Source of the DNA: Holophagales bacterium
GTDB lineage: Bacteria > Acidobacteriota > Thermoanaerobaculia > UBA5066
Direction: 5' to 3'
Length of the DNA stretch: 64,000 nt
NCBI GenBank assembly: GCA_016714815.1
Contig: JADKBZ010000014.1
Coordinates: 111,389-175,388 of the forward strand
The notes beneath the pieces were generated by a model. The model saw only the letters and a program-made list of their open reading frames with translations, was not told where the DNA came from and did no database searches. Position 1 is the stretch's first letter. Each line of letters begins with the position of its first letter. Below, piece by piece: positions 1 through 8,735 of the stretch. A program made the position numbers and the translations under genes.

Positions 1-55
1 GGGTTCGCTCATCGGTCGGTGATTCTCGCATTCGGGCGATCCCCGCGCCGGCGGG

Positions 56-61
56 TAGAAT
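56..61 (+). promoter_or_regulatory. -10 box (TAGAAT) of purA
   Basis: TAGAAT ends 6 nt before the purA GTG and no Shine-Dalgarno sequence lies between. A transcript from this box would start at or next to the start codon, so the mRNA is probably leaderless. No good -35 is visible at the usual spacing. Confidence 0.5.
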
Positions 62-67
62 CGCGCG

Positions 68-1396
68 GTGAATACGTCCCGAAACGCCTTTGTGATCGTC
101 GGGGGGCAGTGGGGCGACGAAGGGAAGGGGAAGGTCGTCGACCTCATCTCCCCAGCCTTCGACGTCGTCGCGCGCTACCAGGGCGGCCACAACGCCGGCC
201 ACACCGTCAAGTTCGAAGACCGCCACTTCGCCCTTCGCCTCGTCCCGTCCGGCATCTGCCGCAAGGGGATCCTGAACGTCATCGGCAACGGCCTCGTCGT
301 CGACCCGAGGGCCCTCGTCGCCGAGATCGCGAGCCTCGTGGCCGCGGGCGTACCGGTGGGCGAGAACCTCAAGCTCTCCGATCGCGCCCACGTCATCCTC
401 CCGACTCACGCCCTCCTCGACGGCGCGCGGGAGAAGGCGCTCGGCGGAGCCAACATCGGCACGACCTCGCGCGGCATCGGACCGGCCTACGAGTCGAAGG
501 CGAACCGGACCGGCATCCGGGTGGCCGACCTCGTCGACCCCGACCGTTTCGTCTCCCTCGCGCGCCCCCTCCTGACGCACCACGCGGCCGTCCTCTCCCA
601 CTTCTACGGCCTCGAGGCGCCGAGCGTGGACGAGACGATAGAGACCTACCTCGCCTGCGCCCGCGAGCTCGCCCCCCTCGTTGCCGACACGCGGGCCCTT
701 CTCCAGCAGAAGCTCGCCGACGGCGCCCGCATCCTCTGCGAAGGGGCCCAGGGCGTCATGCTCGACGTCGACCACGGGACCTACCCGTTCGTCACCTCCT
801 CCTCCTGCGGTCCGGGGGGCGCGTGCACCGGCCTCGGCATCCCGCCGTCGTCCATCGGCGCCGTCGTCGGCATCATGAAGGCCTACACGACGCGGGTTGG
901 CTCCGGCCCCTTCCCGACCGAGCTGTTCGACGAGACGGGCGATCGGATCCGGGCTCGCGGAAACGAGTTCGGCACCGTGACCGGGCGCCCGCGCCGGGTC
1001 GGCTGGTTCGACGCCGTCGTTGCCCGGACGAGCCTCCATATCGGTGGCCTCGACGCCATCGCCCTGACGAAGACCGACGTCCTCGACGACCACGACGAGG
1101 TGAAGATCTGCGTCGCCTACGACGTGAACGGAAAGACCGTCACCGAGGTCCCCGCCCGCTCGGACCACTACGAGGCGGCCAGGCCGATCTATCAGACCTT
1201 CCCCGGCTGGAAGAAGTCGATCGTCGGCACGGACGACTTCACCGCCCTCCCGGAGGCGGCGCGGGCCTACGTCTTCGCCCTCGAGGAAGCGATCGGCGCG
1301 CCGATCACGCTCCTTTCGACGGGACCGAAGCGGGAGGAGACGATCATCCGGCCCGGGACCGTCCTCGACACCTGGCTCTCCCCCGCCCGCGGCTGA
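68..1396 (+). CDS. purA: Adenylosuccinate synthase
   Basis: Adenylosuccinate synthetase joins IMP and aspartate using GTP in the first step from IMP to AMP, in the cytosol. The 442-residue protein has the family's usual length. It opens with the P-loop-like segment GGQWGDEGKGK (about residues 13-23). It also has the NAGHTV motif (about 42-47), the GTTSRGIGPAYESK stretch and the C-terminal LSTGPKREETI region. Translation starts at GTG 68, which gives the standard N-terminus; an alternative frame starting at 19 is a shadow. The gene stands alone and converges on a hypothetical gene across a GC-rich hairpin. Confidence 0.98.
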   Translation: MNTSRNAFVIVGGQWGDEGKGKVVDLISPAFDVVARYQGGHNAGHTVKFEDRHFALRLVPSGICRKGILNVIGNGLVVDPRALVAEIASLVAAGVPVGENLKLSDRAHVILPTHALLDGAREKALGGANIGTTSRGIGPAYESKANRTGIRVADLVDPDRFVSLARPLLTHHAAVLSHFYGLEAPSVDETIETYLACARELAPLVADTRALLQQKLADGARILCEGAQGVMLDVDHGTYPFVTSSSCGPGGACTGLGIPPSSIGAVVGIMKAYTTRVGSGPFPTELFDETGDRIRARGNEFGTVTGRPRRVGWFDAVVARTSLHIGGLDAIALTKTDVLDDHDEVKICVAYDVNGKTVTEVPARSDHYEAARPIYQTFPGWKKSIVGTDDFTALPEAARAYVFALEEAIGAPITLLSTGPKREETIIRPGTVLDTWLSPARG

Positions 1397-1414
1397 CCCG
1401 CCGACGGAACCCGT

Positions 1415-1448
1415 CGCCCGCCCGATCCCCGGAGGGACCGGGCGGGCG
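1415..1448. terminator. Hairpin between convergent genes
   Basis: A perfect 10-bp inverted repeat (CGCCCGCCCG / CGGGCGGGCG) with a 14-nt loop lies between the convergent purA and the gene ending at 1460. There is no long T-run, but position and symmetry fit a bidirectional terminator. Confidence 0.6.
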
Positions 1449-1459
1449 CGGGCTCTCCC

Positions 1460-2392
1460 TCACGGAAGCGGAAGGTCCCTGAAGACGAACGTGTGGCGGA
1501 CGAGGCTCTTCTCCGACTGCATCAGGACCTTCATCGTCCAGTCGGGCTTCGGCTTCTCGCCCCAGAACTCGAGGACCATGAACCCGGCCTGCTCGGACCT
1601 TCCGCTGAATTTCGGCTCGCCCTTGCCGTCGACGAGCTTGATGTCCTGGATCGCTTTCTTCGGGTCATTGACGCGGAGAACGATCTGCTCCTCGCCCCCT
1701 TTCGGGAACGAGTAGAGGGCGCTCTCGACCAGTTCCTTGAGCTGGTCCTCCTCGGTGAGCCCGTCCTTCTTCAGCTTCGCGCGCTCGGCCGCCTCGGCCT
1801 TCTTCCGCTCCGCGGTCACCTGCGCCTGGGAGAGGACCCCGATCTCGACCCCGGTCGCTTTCAGCGCCGGGTGGGAAAGGGGCTTGCCCCCCATCGACAG
1901 AATCTTCGGGAAGGCCGCCTCGCCGTTCGGGTCGCGGCTCGGGACGTAGAGCTCGATCTCGCCGGAAACCTCCTTCAGCAGCTTCGCCTTGCGGGGAGGG
2001 TTCTTCATCTCGGCAAAGACGATCGTGGGCGGGGCGGGCCCCTCCTTCGGATTCCCGAACTGGCCCCGCTGCGTCGGCTCGAGGCGCGCGCTCGCGGCGT
2101 CGTCGGGAACGAGGTTCGTCCCGAGGTCGTCGACCGCCTTCCTCACGACCACGCGCGACGCCTTCGCGTCGGCGGCCGGGATGTCGGGCAGCTCGATCCC
2201 GAGCGTGCAGCGCGGGAAGCTCCCCGACGAGCGCCGGTCCTGGACCGAAGTGAGCTTCGTGTTCGCGGGGGTCGCGGCAGCCGGCGCGGCGGCCCTGGCG
2301 GGGCCCGGCTTCGCCTTCGACTGTGCGGCCGCGGGCAGCGCGGCGAGGGCAGCGACCAGGAGGAGCGGAAGACTCTGGCTGGCGGCGTTCAC
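1460..2392 (-). CDS. Secreted hypothetical protein, paralogue of upstream gene
   Basis: This 310-residue protein has no family I recognise. A signal peptide is clear (MNAASQSLPLLLVAALAALPAAAQ), so it is exported. The mature part opens with a Lys/Ala/Pro-rich linker and is predicted mainly beta, with an internal Glu/Lys/Ala-rich helix near residues 190-220. The GTG start overlaps the stop of the upstream gene by 4 bp (GTGA). Both proteins share the order of parts: a strand ending in a PxRDPN motif, a VLS segment, a charged helix, a GGEE or AGEE-type loop and the same C-terminal (D/E)xPLP. They look like tandem duplicates acting together. Function unknown. Confidence 0.85.
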   Translation of the reverse strand: MNAASQSLPLLLVAALAALPAAAQSKAKPGPARAAAPAAATPANTKLTSVQDRRSSGSFPRCTLGIELPDIPAADAKASRVVVRKAVDDLGTNLVPDDAASARLEPTQRGQFGNPKEGPAPPTIVFAEMKNPPRKAKLLKEVSGEIELYVPSRDPNGEAAFPKILSMGGKPLSHPALKATGVEIGVLSQAQVTAERKKAEAAERAKLKKDGLTEEDQLKELVESALYSFPKGGEEQIVLRVNDPKKAIQDIKLVDGKGEPKFSGRSEQAGFMVLEFWGEKPKPDWTMKVLMQSEKSLVRHTFVFRDLPLP

Positions 2393-3294
2393 GGGAGCGG
2401 GACCTCCTTGATGTCGAAGGGGACGGAAACGATGGCCTTGTCGGTGAAAAGGCTGACGACGAGGACGGCGTCCTTCGGCAGCTCCTTCTTCACGTCGATC
2501 TGCTTAAGGACCGTCTCCCCGGCCGTTCGCCCCGCCGAGCCTCCGGTCTCGATCCGTTCGCCCGACGCCGTTTCGAGCCAGAAGTCCTGAATCTTCTCCT
2601 CGCCCGCCTTCGGGATCCGCAGGTAGAGGCCGTGCTCCGGGAAGTCCGACGCCCCGATCTCGTCGAAGGCCTTCGCCATCTCGATGAGGCTTTCGACCTC
2701 CCCGTCCTTCATCCCGCGCTCCTTCGCCTCTGCGCGGATCGCGGCGATCTTCTTCTCGTCGAGCCGGTCCTTCTTCAGCTCCTCGACGTAGCTATCCTTC
2801 GAGAGGACCGTCACCTCGACCTTCGCGGCGCCGAGCCCCTTCGACGGCACCGGCTTGCCCGGACGGGCGAGGAACCCCGGCACCTTCACGAGGCTGTTCG
2901 GGTCCCGCATAGGGATGAAGAGATCCGCGGTCCCCGACAGCCGCACCGACGCCGCGCCGCGCGGCGGGTTCTCGAGGGTGACCTGGATGTTTCCGGCGTT
3001 GCTGTTGCGGTCGCTGAACTCGGCCCGGGAGGCTTTCGGATTGACGAGGCTCTTCCCGGTGTCGTCCTTGGCTTCCTTCACGCGGATCCGCGCCGACTTC
3101 ACGTCGTCGAGGCCGTCTCCGGCGAGGTTCAGCGTCAGGACGAGCCCTCCCGTCGCCATCTCCGCCGAGATCCGGTCGTCGGCGACCTCGGCGACGACCA
3201 CCTTCACGTTGCCCTGCCCCGCCGCCGGCAGGGTCGCTCCCAGCGCGGAGAGCGCAAAGAGCGCGCCGACACGACACGTCCCGATTCGTTTCAT
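2389..3294 (-). CDS. Secreted hypothetical protein, first of a tandem paralogous pair
   Basis: This is an exported protein of about 301 residues and unknown function. ATG 3294 (MKRIGTCRVGALFALSALGATLPAAGQ) gives a good signal peptide and has GAGG-like Shine-Dalgarno bases just upstream; GTG 3300 in the same frame is possible but less well placed. The order of motifs matches the downstream gene (MRDPN, VLS, charged helix, AGEE, C-terminal VPLP), which it overlaps by 4 bp. The two are probably co-translated and may form a complex in the periplasm. No catalytic motif is visible. Confidence 0.85.
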   Translation of the reverse strand: MKRIGTCRVGALFALSALGATLPAAGQGNVKVVVAEVADDRISAEMATGGLVLTLNLAGDGLDDVKSARIRVKEAKDDTGKSLVNPKASRAEFSDRNSNAGNIQVTLENPPRGAASVRLSGTADLFIPMRDPNSLVKVPGFLARPGKPVPSKGLGAAKVEVTVLSKDSYVEELKKDRLDEKKIAAIRAEAKERGMKDGEVESLIEMAKAFDEIGASDFPEHGLYLRIPKAGEEKIQDFWLETASGERIETGGSAGRTAGETVLKQIDVKKELPKDAVLVVSLFTDKAIVSVPFDIKEVPLP

Positions 3295-3446
3295 GGTCAC
3301 CTCACGACTGTTGTCGGGCGGAGGCTATCGCGCTTACCACGGCGCCGCCTCGTGACCATCGTCACCGATCCGCCACTCAGGCACCGCGGCCGGACCGCAC
3401 CCCGATTCGGCCTCGCCGGCGCGGACGCGGTAACATCCGCGCTGGC

Positions 3447-3523
3447 GGGCCGTTAGCTCAGTTGGTTAGAGCATCTGCCTTTTAAGCAGGGGGTCCCGGG
3501 TTCGAGTCCCGGACGGCTCACCA
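3447..3523 (+). tRNA. tRNA-Lys (anticodon TTT)
   Basis: The cloverleaf is complete: acceptor GGGCCGT pairs with ACGGCTC (one G-T), the D arm contains TAGCTCAGTTGGTTAGAGCA, the anticodon loop CTTTTAA holds TTT, the T arm has GGTTCGAGTCC, and ACCA is encoded at the 3' end. A TAACAT box sits 10 nt upstream. It is isolated between an unknown gene pair and an SDR gene. Confidence 0.97.
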
Positions 3524-3628
3524 GTACCCCCACTCTTTTCGACGAAGCACGACGGGCGCCGCGATTCTCGCTGACGCCCTTGACCCCGTCCGAGGGAGCG
3601 TCGACTCTCTTCGGCGGAGGAGGCCGAG

Positions 3629-4372
3629 ATGGAGATCGCAGGAAAGACCGCTCTCGTCACCGGCGCGAGCCGGGGCATCGGCGCCGCCATCGCGCGGGCG
3701 CTGGCCGCCGAAGGCGCTCGCGTCGCGGTGAACTACCACCAGTCGGAGGCGAAGGCCCTTGCCCTGGTGGAGGAGATCCGCGCCAATGGCGGACGGGCCG
3801 TCGCGATCCAGGCGGATTCGCGGAACGCGGTGGAGCTTCAGGCCATGGCCGACCGGGTGAAGGCGGAGCTCGGCCCCATCGGCATTTGCGTCCTCAACGC
3901 CTCCATCGGTTTCCCCGTGACCAGTTTCCTGGAATACCCCTGGGAGGCGTTCGAGGCCAAGTTCGGCGGCGAGCTGGCGGCGGCCTTCCACGGCTGCCGT
4001 GCCGTGGTGCCGCAGATGCTGGAACTGAAGGAAGGCAGCATCGTGGCCATCTCCAGCAGCCTGGCGCGCAGCCCGGGCTGGGGCTTCTGCGCTCACAGCG
4101 CCGCCAAGGCCGGGCTGGAGGGCCTCGTTCGAGCCCTCGCCTTCGAGCTCGGTCCGATGGGCATTCGAGTGAATGCGGTCGCGCCGGGGCTCACGCTCAC
4201 CGACGCGACTTCCTTCATGCCCGCGGAGATGAAGAAGGCCTCAGCCGAGCACACTCCTCTTCGCCGGAATGCCCTTCCCGAGGACATGGCCGAGGCCGTG
4301 CTGGGAGTCCTCAAGGCCGGATTCGTCACCGGGGCCACGGTGCCGGTGAACGGGGGGCTGCTGGTCAACTGA
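3629..4372 (+). CDS. SDR family oxidoreductase, FabG-like, with His in place of catalytic Tyr
   Basis: This is a short-chain dehydrogenase/reductase of 247 residues with a Rossmann fold binding NAD(P). The nucleotide motif TGASRGIG is at residues 11-18, an NNAG-equivalent LNAS at 89-92, and the catalytic serine region ISSS at 141-144. The YxxxK motif reads HSAAK, with H156 and K160, so the general acid/base Tyr is replaced by His (CAC codon). ATG 3629 follows a strong GGAGGAGG ribosome site. Leucine is CTG about as often as CTC, unlike the CTC-rich neighbours, which hints at transfer. The gene lies alone after tRNA-Lys and its end overlaps the convergent gene by 8 bp. Substrate cannot be told. 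Confidence 0.88.
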   Translation: MEIAGKTALVTGASRGIGAAIARALAAEGARVAVNYHQSEAKALALVEEIRANGGRAVAIQADSRNAVELQAMADRVKAELGPIGICVLNASIGFPVTSFLEYPWEAFEAKFGGELAAAFHGCRAVVPQMLELKEGSIVAISSSLARSPGWGFCAHSAAKAGLEGLVRALAFELGPMGIRVNAVAPGLTLTDATSFMPAEMKKASAEHTPLRRNALPEDMAEAVLGVLKAGFVTGATVPVNGGLLVN

Positions 4373-5342
4373 GGAGCGCGGGTCGGGCCGCGAGCGCCTC
4401 CTCCACCAGACCGACGCGGCCCTGGATCAGGACGGCGGGAGCCTCGCCCTCCCTGCGGGCCCTGACGACGCGCCCATGGGCGAGGAATCCCCGGCCGACC
4501 TTGCGTTCGAGCTCGAGCAGGAGCGGCTGCCACTGCGCCGCGTCCGCCTTCGCGAGGTACCCCACCGGCTCGATGAAATCCGGCCGCACGACCGCGATCA
4601 CCGCGACGATTCTCGAGTCGTGCGTGTGGCCCGGCTCCGGTTTCAGCCAGGCGTCGAAGCTGCCGCTGAGGGCGTCGCTGCCGAGGACCCGCCCGGCGAG
4701 CCTGTCGACCACTGCCCGGAAGGAGGAGTCCCCGACGACCTCGAGCTCACCGTCCTGCTGGCTTCCCCAGCGTCTCAGGAAGCGGTGCTGGAACCTGGCG
4801 CCGACCACCTCGAGCTCCTCGGCCGGCCCCACGTTGCCGCCCCAGCGCCACTCGAACTCGGACCCCACGGAGGGCTGCGCGATGCGCGGCGCCGGTGAGG
4901 TGACCGGCGAGGACGGAAGAGGCCGGCCGGCCGGAGCAGGTTTCCGGGTGACCGGTCGGCTCCCGGTCGCGGAACGCCGCACGAAGACGAGCACCGCCAC
5001 GACGGCGAGGGCTACGAGGCCGGCCACGGCGAGAACCGGGAACCGCGCGGTCTCCTTCGGGGGAGCCGGCGTGGCGGCCTCCCACGCGAACGTCGGCCTC
5101 GGGGCCGGCAGCTCGAACGGAGCGCTCACGGGGGCCGCCTCGATCGTCGGGAGCGGTTGAGGGGTCGGAGACTTCGCGGCCGGGACCACCGTCGGCAATA
5201 CGAGGGAGCCCTTTCGCCCGGCAGCGATCTCGGAAAGCGTCTTCGCCCGAACGGGCTCCGCGGCCCGGAGCTCGACCGGCCTGGATGCCGGGGCCGCCGT
5301 CGGGTAGGTCGTCAGCTGAGCGAGGAGAACGAGAGTCAGCAC
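4365..5342 (-). CDS. Hypothetical protein with one central membrane segment
   Basis: This is an unrecognised 325-residue protein starting at GTG 5342. It begins with a short hydrophobic segment that may be a signal peptide, followed by a Pro/Ala-rich stretch of about 100 residues. A transmembrane helix (VLAVAGLVALAVVAVLVFV) is near residues 103-122, followed by RR and a Pro/Ser linker. The C-terminal 180 residues form a soluble domain with a WRWGG motif and strands around ARFQHRFLRRW and IVAVIAVVRPDF. If the helix runs outside to inside, that domain is cytoplasmic. It converges on the SDR gene and has no operon partner. Confidence 0.75.
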   Translation of the reverse strand: MLTLVLLAQLTTYPTAAPASRPVELRAAEPVRAKTLSEIAAGRKGSLVLPTVVPAAKSPTPQPLPTIEAAPVSAPFELPAPRPTFAWEAATPAPPKETARFPVLAVAGLVALAVVAVLVFVRRSATGSRPVTRKPAPAGRPLPSSPVTSPAPRIAQPSVGSEFEWRWGGNVGPAEELEVVGARFQHRFLRRWGSQQDGELEVVGDSSFRAVVDRLAGRVLGSDALSGSFDAWLKPEPGHTHDSRIVAVIAVVRPDFIEPVGYLAKADAAQWQPLLLELERKVGRGFLAHGRVVRARREGEAPAVLIQGRVGLVEEALAARPALLS

Positions 5343-5379
5343 GGGTCCGCCACTCCTGTCTATCCCGGCGATCCGCGGG

Positions 5380-5637
5380 TCAGTCGTCGAGGGTGAAGCG
5401 CGGGAGCCCCTCCGCGGTCGGAATCGCTCGAAGCTGCTCGCCGCTCCACTGGAAGCTCTTCACGAACCGAGCGTACTCCTCGAGCGACATCGGTCCGGGG
5501 CGGTTCCGCTCGAGGGCTTCGGCGATCGCGCCGGTCGCAATCGGCAGCTCGTCGAGGACGAGCCACTCAGGATCGACAGCGTAGCCTCTCCCAGAGTTCG
5601 ACGAGTCCGGCTCGAATGAATGGCTCACGTGCTTCAT
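5380..5637 (-). CDS. Small hypothetical protein paired with a nucleotidyltransferase
   Basis: This is a soluble acidic protein of 85 residues if it starts at ATG 5637; the same frame extends upstream to 5685. It overlaps the end of the nucleotidyltransferase-like gene by about 70 bp, so the two are translated from one message. No family is recognised. The C-terminal half (residues about 45-85) is helical with a SLEEYARFVKSF segment. The arrangement resembles toxin-antitoxin pairs of the MNT type, where a small partner accompanies a minimal nucleotidyltransferase, but that is inference from context. Confidence 0.6.
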   Translation of the reverse strand: MKHVSHSFEPDSSNSGRGYAVDPEWLVLDELPIATGAIAEALERNRPGPMSLEEYARFVKSFQWSGEQLRAIPTAEGLPRFTLDD

Positions 5638-6115
5638 TCTCGCTGATTCCGGGGAGCGCGAGTAGAAACGCGAGGTCCGGCCCATCCCGCAGCGCCCTGG
5701 TCGCGCGCCCCTGGATCGCTCGGACCTTCATGGCGACGAGATGCTCCGGTTTCGGAGCCAGCATTCTCGTTCCACCTGGACCGGGGCGTTCCGTCGCTCC
5801 GGCAAAGAGCTTTCTGCTCGTCTCCCCCTCGACCCAGATCAGGTCGAGCCGGCCCAGCGCCGGGTCCGGGTGGAGGAGGTTCGTGAAGCCCTCCGAATCG
5901 AAGAGCGTCTCGAAACCCTCGGCCGCGAGGCGCGGAAGGAGGTCCGCCCTCGCCGCGTCGTCGACGAGGAGATCGAGGTCCGCCGTCGCGCGCGTCGAGC
6001 CCCACGCTGCGAGAGCGAAGCCGCCCGCGAGCATCCACTTCGCCCCGCACTCCTCGAGGTGCGGCCGGAGCAGGTCGAGAAGCCGGACCACGTCCATCCC
6101 TCCCGATCTTGGCAC
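5567..6115 (-). CDS. Nucleotidyltransferase-like protein (minimal NTase fold)
   Basis: This is a 182-residue protein with the polymerase-beta-like nucleotidyltransferase signature. A GGFALAAWGSTRATADLDLLV stretch (split here as GGFALAAWG then STRATADLDLLV, about residues 31-51) supplies the G-S/T and DxD metal-binding elements. A later segment APKPEHLVAMKVRAI and RDGPDLAFLL resemble the helical part of AbiEii/DUF6036-type NTases. Such proteins transfer NMP groups to tRNA or protein and many are toxin or defence components; no target can be inferred. It is followed in the same unit by a small partner protein. Confidence 0.72.
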   Translation of the reverse strand: MPRSGGMDVVRLLDLLRPHLEECGAKWMLAGGFALAAWGSTRATADLDLLVDDAARADLLPRLAAEGFETLFDSEGFTNLLHPDPALGRLDLIWVEGETSRKLFAGATERPGPGGTRMLAPKPEHLVAMKVRAIQGRATRALRDGPDLAFLLALPGISENEAREPFIRAGLVELWERLRCRS

Positions 6116-6181
6116 GCACGAGCCAGCCGCGCTGCCCCGTGGTAAATTCCGTTCGCCGTCGAGAGGCGGTCCTTCCCGGGT

Positions 6182-6257
6182 GCCCCCATCGTCTAGCGGT
6201 CCAGGACGCTACCCTTTCAAGGTAGAGATCGCGGGTTCAAATCCCGCTGGGGTACCA
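6182..6257 (+). tRNA. tRNA-Glu (anticodon TTC), acceptor stem imperfect as read
   Basis: The body is typical of tRNA-Glu: TCGTCTAGCGG D arm, anticodon stem TACC/GGTA around CTTTCAA (TTC), and a 5-bp T stem GCGGG/CCCGC. The 5' acceptor reads GCCCCCA, but the 3' side reads TGGGGT-A-CCA, with four G where five are needed to pair. One G appears to be missing at 6249-6252; adding it restores a 7-bp stem with discriminator A and encoded CCA. Confidence 0.9.
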
Positions 6258-6536
6258 CTCTTCACCCGCCCGGTCGCGCTCATGGCGGCGTTCGTCCTCC
6301 CGGCAGCCGCCGGCACCCTTTCGAGATCGTGTCCAAGCCTTCCGGCGTGCTCGGGCAGGTGAGTGGCCACGCCGGCGTTCACTCCCTCCCATACCGCCCG
6401 GAGACGAAGGCGACGAGCTCCATCGTCGGCACGGCGGGGACACGACCGCAACTCCTCCTCCTCCCTCCGCGTAAGATGCCGGGTCCGCCCGCCGGGCCCT
6501 TCCGGCCTCGCGCGGGGAAACGCAGGGAGGAAGCCG

Positions 6537-8683
6537 ATGAAAAGAGGACTCGCAGCCGTCGCGGCCGTCGCGATGGCGATGCCGTGCCTGGCGCAGCCCG
6601 CCGCCGAATCGAAGCCCGGGACGAACCCGTTCTTCACCGAGTGGGCGACGCCGTTCGGGATGGCTCCGTTCGACACGATCCGTCCCGAGCACTTCGTGCC
6701 GGCGTTCGAGGAGGGGATCGCCCAGCGGAAGAAGGAGATCGAGGCGATCGCCACGAATCCGGCGGCGCCGACCTTTCAGAACACGGTGGAGGCGCTCGAG
6801 AACGGCGGACTGGCGCTGTCGAAGGTGAGCGACGTCTTCTTCACCCTCACCGGCGCCGAGACGAACGACGGGTTGCAGGCGATCAACAAGCAGGTGGCCC
6901 CGCTCCTTTCGGCGCTCCGGGACGACGTCCGCCTCAACGAGACCCTCTTCGCCCGGGTCAAGGCGGTCTGGGAAAAGCGCGACGAGGCGAAGCTGACGCC
7001 CGAGCAGAAGCGGCTCGTGGAAGAGACGTACAAGGACTTCGTCCGGGGCGGCGCGAACCTGGCCCCCGCGCACAAGACGCGATTTCGCCAGATCAACCAG
7101 GACCTCTCCAGCCTCGGAATCCGCTTCGGCGACAACCTCCTGAAGGAGATGAACTCCTGGCGCCTCGTCGTCGAGAAGAAGGAAGACCTCGCCGGGCTCC
7201 CGCCCGGCGTCGTGGCGGCCGCCGCCGACGCGGCGAAGGCGGCGAAGCTGGAAGGCAAGTGGGTTTTCACCCTCCAGTCGCCCTCGATCTGGCCGTTCCT
7301 CACGTTCGCAGAGAACCGTGAGCTTCGGAAACAGATCCTGACCGCCTACACGACCCGCGGGGACCACGGCGACGAGACGGACAACAAGCTCCTCCTCACG
7401 AAGATCGCCTCCCTGCGCGCCGAACGGGCGAAGCTCCTCGGTTTCCCGACGTGGGCCGACTTCGTTCTCGACGACACCATGGCGAAGACCCCGGCGCGGG
7501 TCTACGAGCTCCTCGACCGGGTCTGGAAGCCGGCCCTCGAGGTCGCGAAGACCGACGCGAAGAGGACCTCGCCGCCGCGCTGAAGGCCGACGGAAAGACC
7601 GGTCCGCTCGAGCCGTGGGACTGGCGCTACTACGCCGAGAAAGTCCGCAAGGCGCGCTACGACCTCGACGACCAGGCGCTGCGGCCCTACTTCGCGCTCG
7701 ACCGCGTGCGCGAGGGTGCCTTCTCCGTCGCGAACCGGCTCTACGGGATCACGTTCACCGAGCGGACCGAGGTTCCGAAGTACCACCCGGAGGTGAAGAC
7801 CTTCGAGGTGAAGGACGCCGACGGCTCGTTCCTCGCGCTCTACACGACCGACTACCACCCGCGCCCCGGCAAGCGGGGCGGGGCCTGGTGCGGCCGGCTG
7901 CGCGACCAGTGGGTGAAGGACGGCAAGGACGTCCGCCCCGTCGTCACGAACGTCATGAACTTCACGCGCCCCGCGGGCGACGCTCCCGCGCTCCTCTCGC
8001 TGGAGGAGGTCCAGACCCTCTTCCACGAGTTCGGTCACGGCCTCCACCGGATCCTCTCGCGCGTGACGTACCGGTCGATGGCGGGAGTCCCGCGCGACTT
8101 CGTCGAGCTCCCCTCGCAGATCATGGAAAACTGGGCGCTCGAGCCCGAAGTGCTGAGGGGCTACGCGAAGCACTGGAAGACCAGCGAGCCGATTCCCGCC
8201 CCTCTCGTCGAGAAGATCGGGAAGTCGGAGCTCTACGGCCAGGGCTTCGCGACCGTCGAGTACGCGGCCGCGGCCTACCTCGACATGAACTGGCACACCC
8301 TGACCGACGCGAAGCTCGAGGACGCGACAGCCTTCGAGAAGGCGTCGCTCGGGAAGATCGGGCTCATCCCCGAGATCGTCTCCCGCTACCGGAGCCCCTA
8401 CTTCCAGCACATCTTCGGACCCGGCGGGGGCTACTCCGCCGGCTACTACAGCTATCTCTGGAGCGAGGTCCTCGACGCCGACGCCTTCCAGGCGTTCCGC
8501 GAGAAGGGGATCTTCGACAAGGCGACCGCCACGGCGTTCCGGAAGAACATCCTCGAGAAGGGGGGCACTGCCGAGGCAATGTCTCTCTACAAGGGCTTCC
8601 GCGGCCGCGAGCCCTCCGTCCAGCCGCTCCTGGTGCGGCGCGGCTTCGCGAAGGCTGCGGTGCCGGCCCCGGCTACGAACTGA
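6537..8683 (+). CDS. M3 family oligopeptidase (Dcp-like), frameshifted near 7560
   Basis: This is a zinc metallopeptidase of the M3 (thimet oligopeptidase / peptidyl-dipeptidase Dcp) family that cleaves peptides, probably in the periplasm since a signal peptide (MKRGLAAVAAVAMAMPCLAQ) is present. The first part runs in frame from ATG 6537, with GGGAGGAAG upstream, to a stop at 7583. The second part continues in the next frame from about 7560 to 8683. Adding one G to GCGAAGAGGACC restores the reading and gives about 715 residues, the normal length. The HExxH zinc site is FHEFGHGLH near 8020-8046, and the third ligand region is QIMENWALEPE. One gene with a single-base error is likelier than decay, since everything downstream is intact. 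Confidence 0.88.
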
Positions 8684-8692
8684 CGAGACCCT

Positions 8693-8726
8693 GGAGGGCC
8701 GCCCTCCTCATCGGGGGCGGCCCTCC
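8693..8726. terminator. Hairpin between convergent genes
   Basis: A perfect 12-bp stem (GGAGGGCCGCCC / GGGCGGCCCTCC) with a 10-nt loop lies just after the M3 peptidase stop and before the end of the convergent membrane protein gene. It is probably a bidirectional terminator. Confidence 0.65.
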
Positions 8727-8735
8727 TCGCCCGGG

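Noticed and set aside
19..1482. Long open frame over purA in another frame
   Set aside because: Arg/Pro/Gly-rich composition typical of shadow frames in GC-rich DNA; purA in the overlapping frame is a clear match.
6258..6536. Coding potential between tRNA-Glu and the M3 peptidase
   Set aside because: All open frames here are Arg/Ser/Pro-rich extensions of other frames; only a TAAGAT box (6472-6477) and a ribosome site for the peptidase are visible.
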